A DNA stretch of 64,000 bases from Gracilaria gracilis (Eukaryota > Rhodophyta > Florideophyceae > Gracilariales > Gracilariaceae): positions 1,178,001 to 1,242,000 of the forward strand of contig JARGSG010000004.1 of assembly GCA_030374805.1 (NCBI GenBank), in the 5' to 3' direction. Of this stretch, positions 63,639 to 64,000 are shown piece after piece (position 1 is the stretch's first letter; each line of letters opens with the position of its first letter). Position numbers and translations under genes: made by a program. Below the pieces are notes generated by a model. That model was given only the letters and a program-made list of their open reading frames with translations. It made no database searches and was not told the origin of the DNA.

Positions 63639-64000
63639 ATGTTTTTTCCGTTCCCGGGATTCTTCCATGCCGTAAAGCAAGCGATTTATACTTTGTGTAA
63701 AGAAATGCTCGACGGTCCTAGACTAGAGGAAATGACGAGCTGTTCTGGTTTGCCGAAATCGCAGATAGCTAATATATTGAAACATACCCATGTACGAAAT
63801 AAAAGAGCCCTTCTGTTAAACTTTGCCCGTGCTATGTTCATTCACGTAATTGACATCCTGCTTATGGGAGATATTGCTTTCGCTAGGGACGTGCTCAGCT
63901 TGCATAGAATGCACAGCAGGGAAAAGGCGTCAGTCGATACGACGTCATCTGGCTATATGGTATGTGAAAATTCAAGAGATGATTCAATAGTAGTGGCACA
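63639..64000 (+). CDS. partial ORF running off the window, unknown
   Basis: From ATG 63639 (an in-frame TGA lies immediately upstream) the frame is open for 120 codons to the window edge. Composition is natural: an amphipathic start (MFFPFPGFFHAVKQAIYTLC) and a hydrophobic helix (ALLLNFARAMFIHVIDILLMG). No domain was recognised. It is not a shadow of any other gene here. Confidence 0.35.
   Translation, partial: MFFPFPGFFHAVKQAIYTLCKEMLDGPRLEEMTSCSGLPKSQIANILKHTHVRNKRALLLNFARAMFIHVIDILLMGDIAFARDVLSLHRMHSREKASVDTTSSGYMVCENSRDDSIVVA

Noticed and set aside
1-64000. CRISPR arrays, bacterial operons, rRNA genes
   Set aside because: No regularly spaced repeats of CRISPR type, no ribosome-binding-site-led gene clusters and no rRNA-like sequence were seen. 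The content is eukaryotic.

Overview
This window looks like nuclear DNA of a repeat-rich eukaryote. Supporting signs are Ty3/gypsy and tyrosine-recombinase retrotransposons, a pogo-like and a DDE/YqaJ-like DNA transposon, solo LTRs, TATA boxes about 60-125 bp upstream of ORFs, and single-exon host genes with signal peptides. The intron-poor genes, very GC-rich genes beside AT-rich spacers, and this repertoire (chromodomain gypsy elements, APAF1-like NB-ARC, SVOP-like MFS) remind me of a multicellular red alga such as a florideophyte. That placement is inference from memory and not tested.

Layout. 0-2.4 kb: an ORF remnant split by a solo LTR (LTR-Y), then a second solo LTR (LTR-X copy 1). 2.4-7.4 kb: a DNA transposon ('T') with 139-bp terminal inverted repeats, encoding a decayed DDE-type transposase followed in the same frame by a YqaJ/PD-(D/E)XK-like nuclease. 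7.7-22.9 kb: a tyrosine-recombinase (DIRS/PAT-like) retrotransposon split inside its recombinase HxxR motif by an 11.05-kb Ty3/gypsy element ('Gypsy-A', perfect AATTG target duplication). 22.9-24.5 kb: AT-rich, no gene. 24.5-39.1 kb: a host gene island with an NB-ARC/APAF1-like pseudogene, a secreted vWA-like protein, a group II PLP decarboxylase convergent with an SVOP-like transporter, a secreted HNH/NS-type nuclease, a secreted Cys-containing protein, and two tRNA-like relics. 40.9-52.8 kb: LTR-X copy 2 (perfect TCAAG duplication) containing an 11.4-kb second gypsy element ('Gypsy-B', opposite orientation). 52.8-64 kb: decayed coding regions, including an esterase fragment, a pogo-like transposase with in-frame stops, a possible hAT-like relic split by LTR-X copy 3 (perfect GAACT duplication), and an ORF running off the window edge.

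The most interesting feature is shared by Gypsy-A and Gypsy-B. Both carry a homologous, non-standard gene on the strand opposite to gag-pol, between the chromodomain end of pol and the 3' LTR. In Gypsy-B this antisense gene is an unbroken 652-codon ORF although its own gag and pol carry several stops. In Gypsy-A it is broken. Both elements also show a -1 gag/pol frame change at a slippery-type sequence directly before the gag stop (GGGAAAC with a 5-nt spacer and an 11-bp stem-loop in Gypsy-A), and about 1.2 kb of low-complexity coding sequence between integrase and chromodomain.

How things fit together: the host genes show no operon-like organisation. The neighbourhood was shaped by successive insertions (recombinase element then Gypsy-A; LTR-X then Gypsy-B), so several flanking ORFs read in register only after the insert and one target-site copy are mentally removed.
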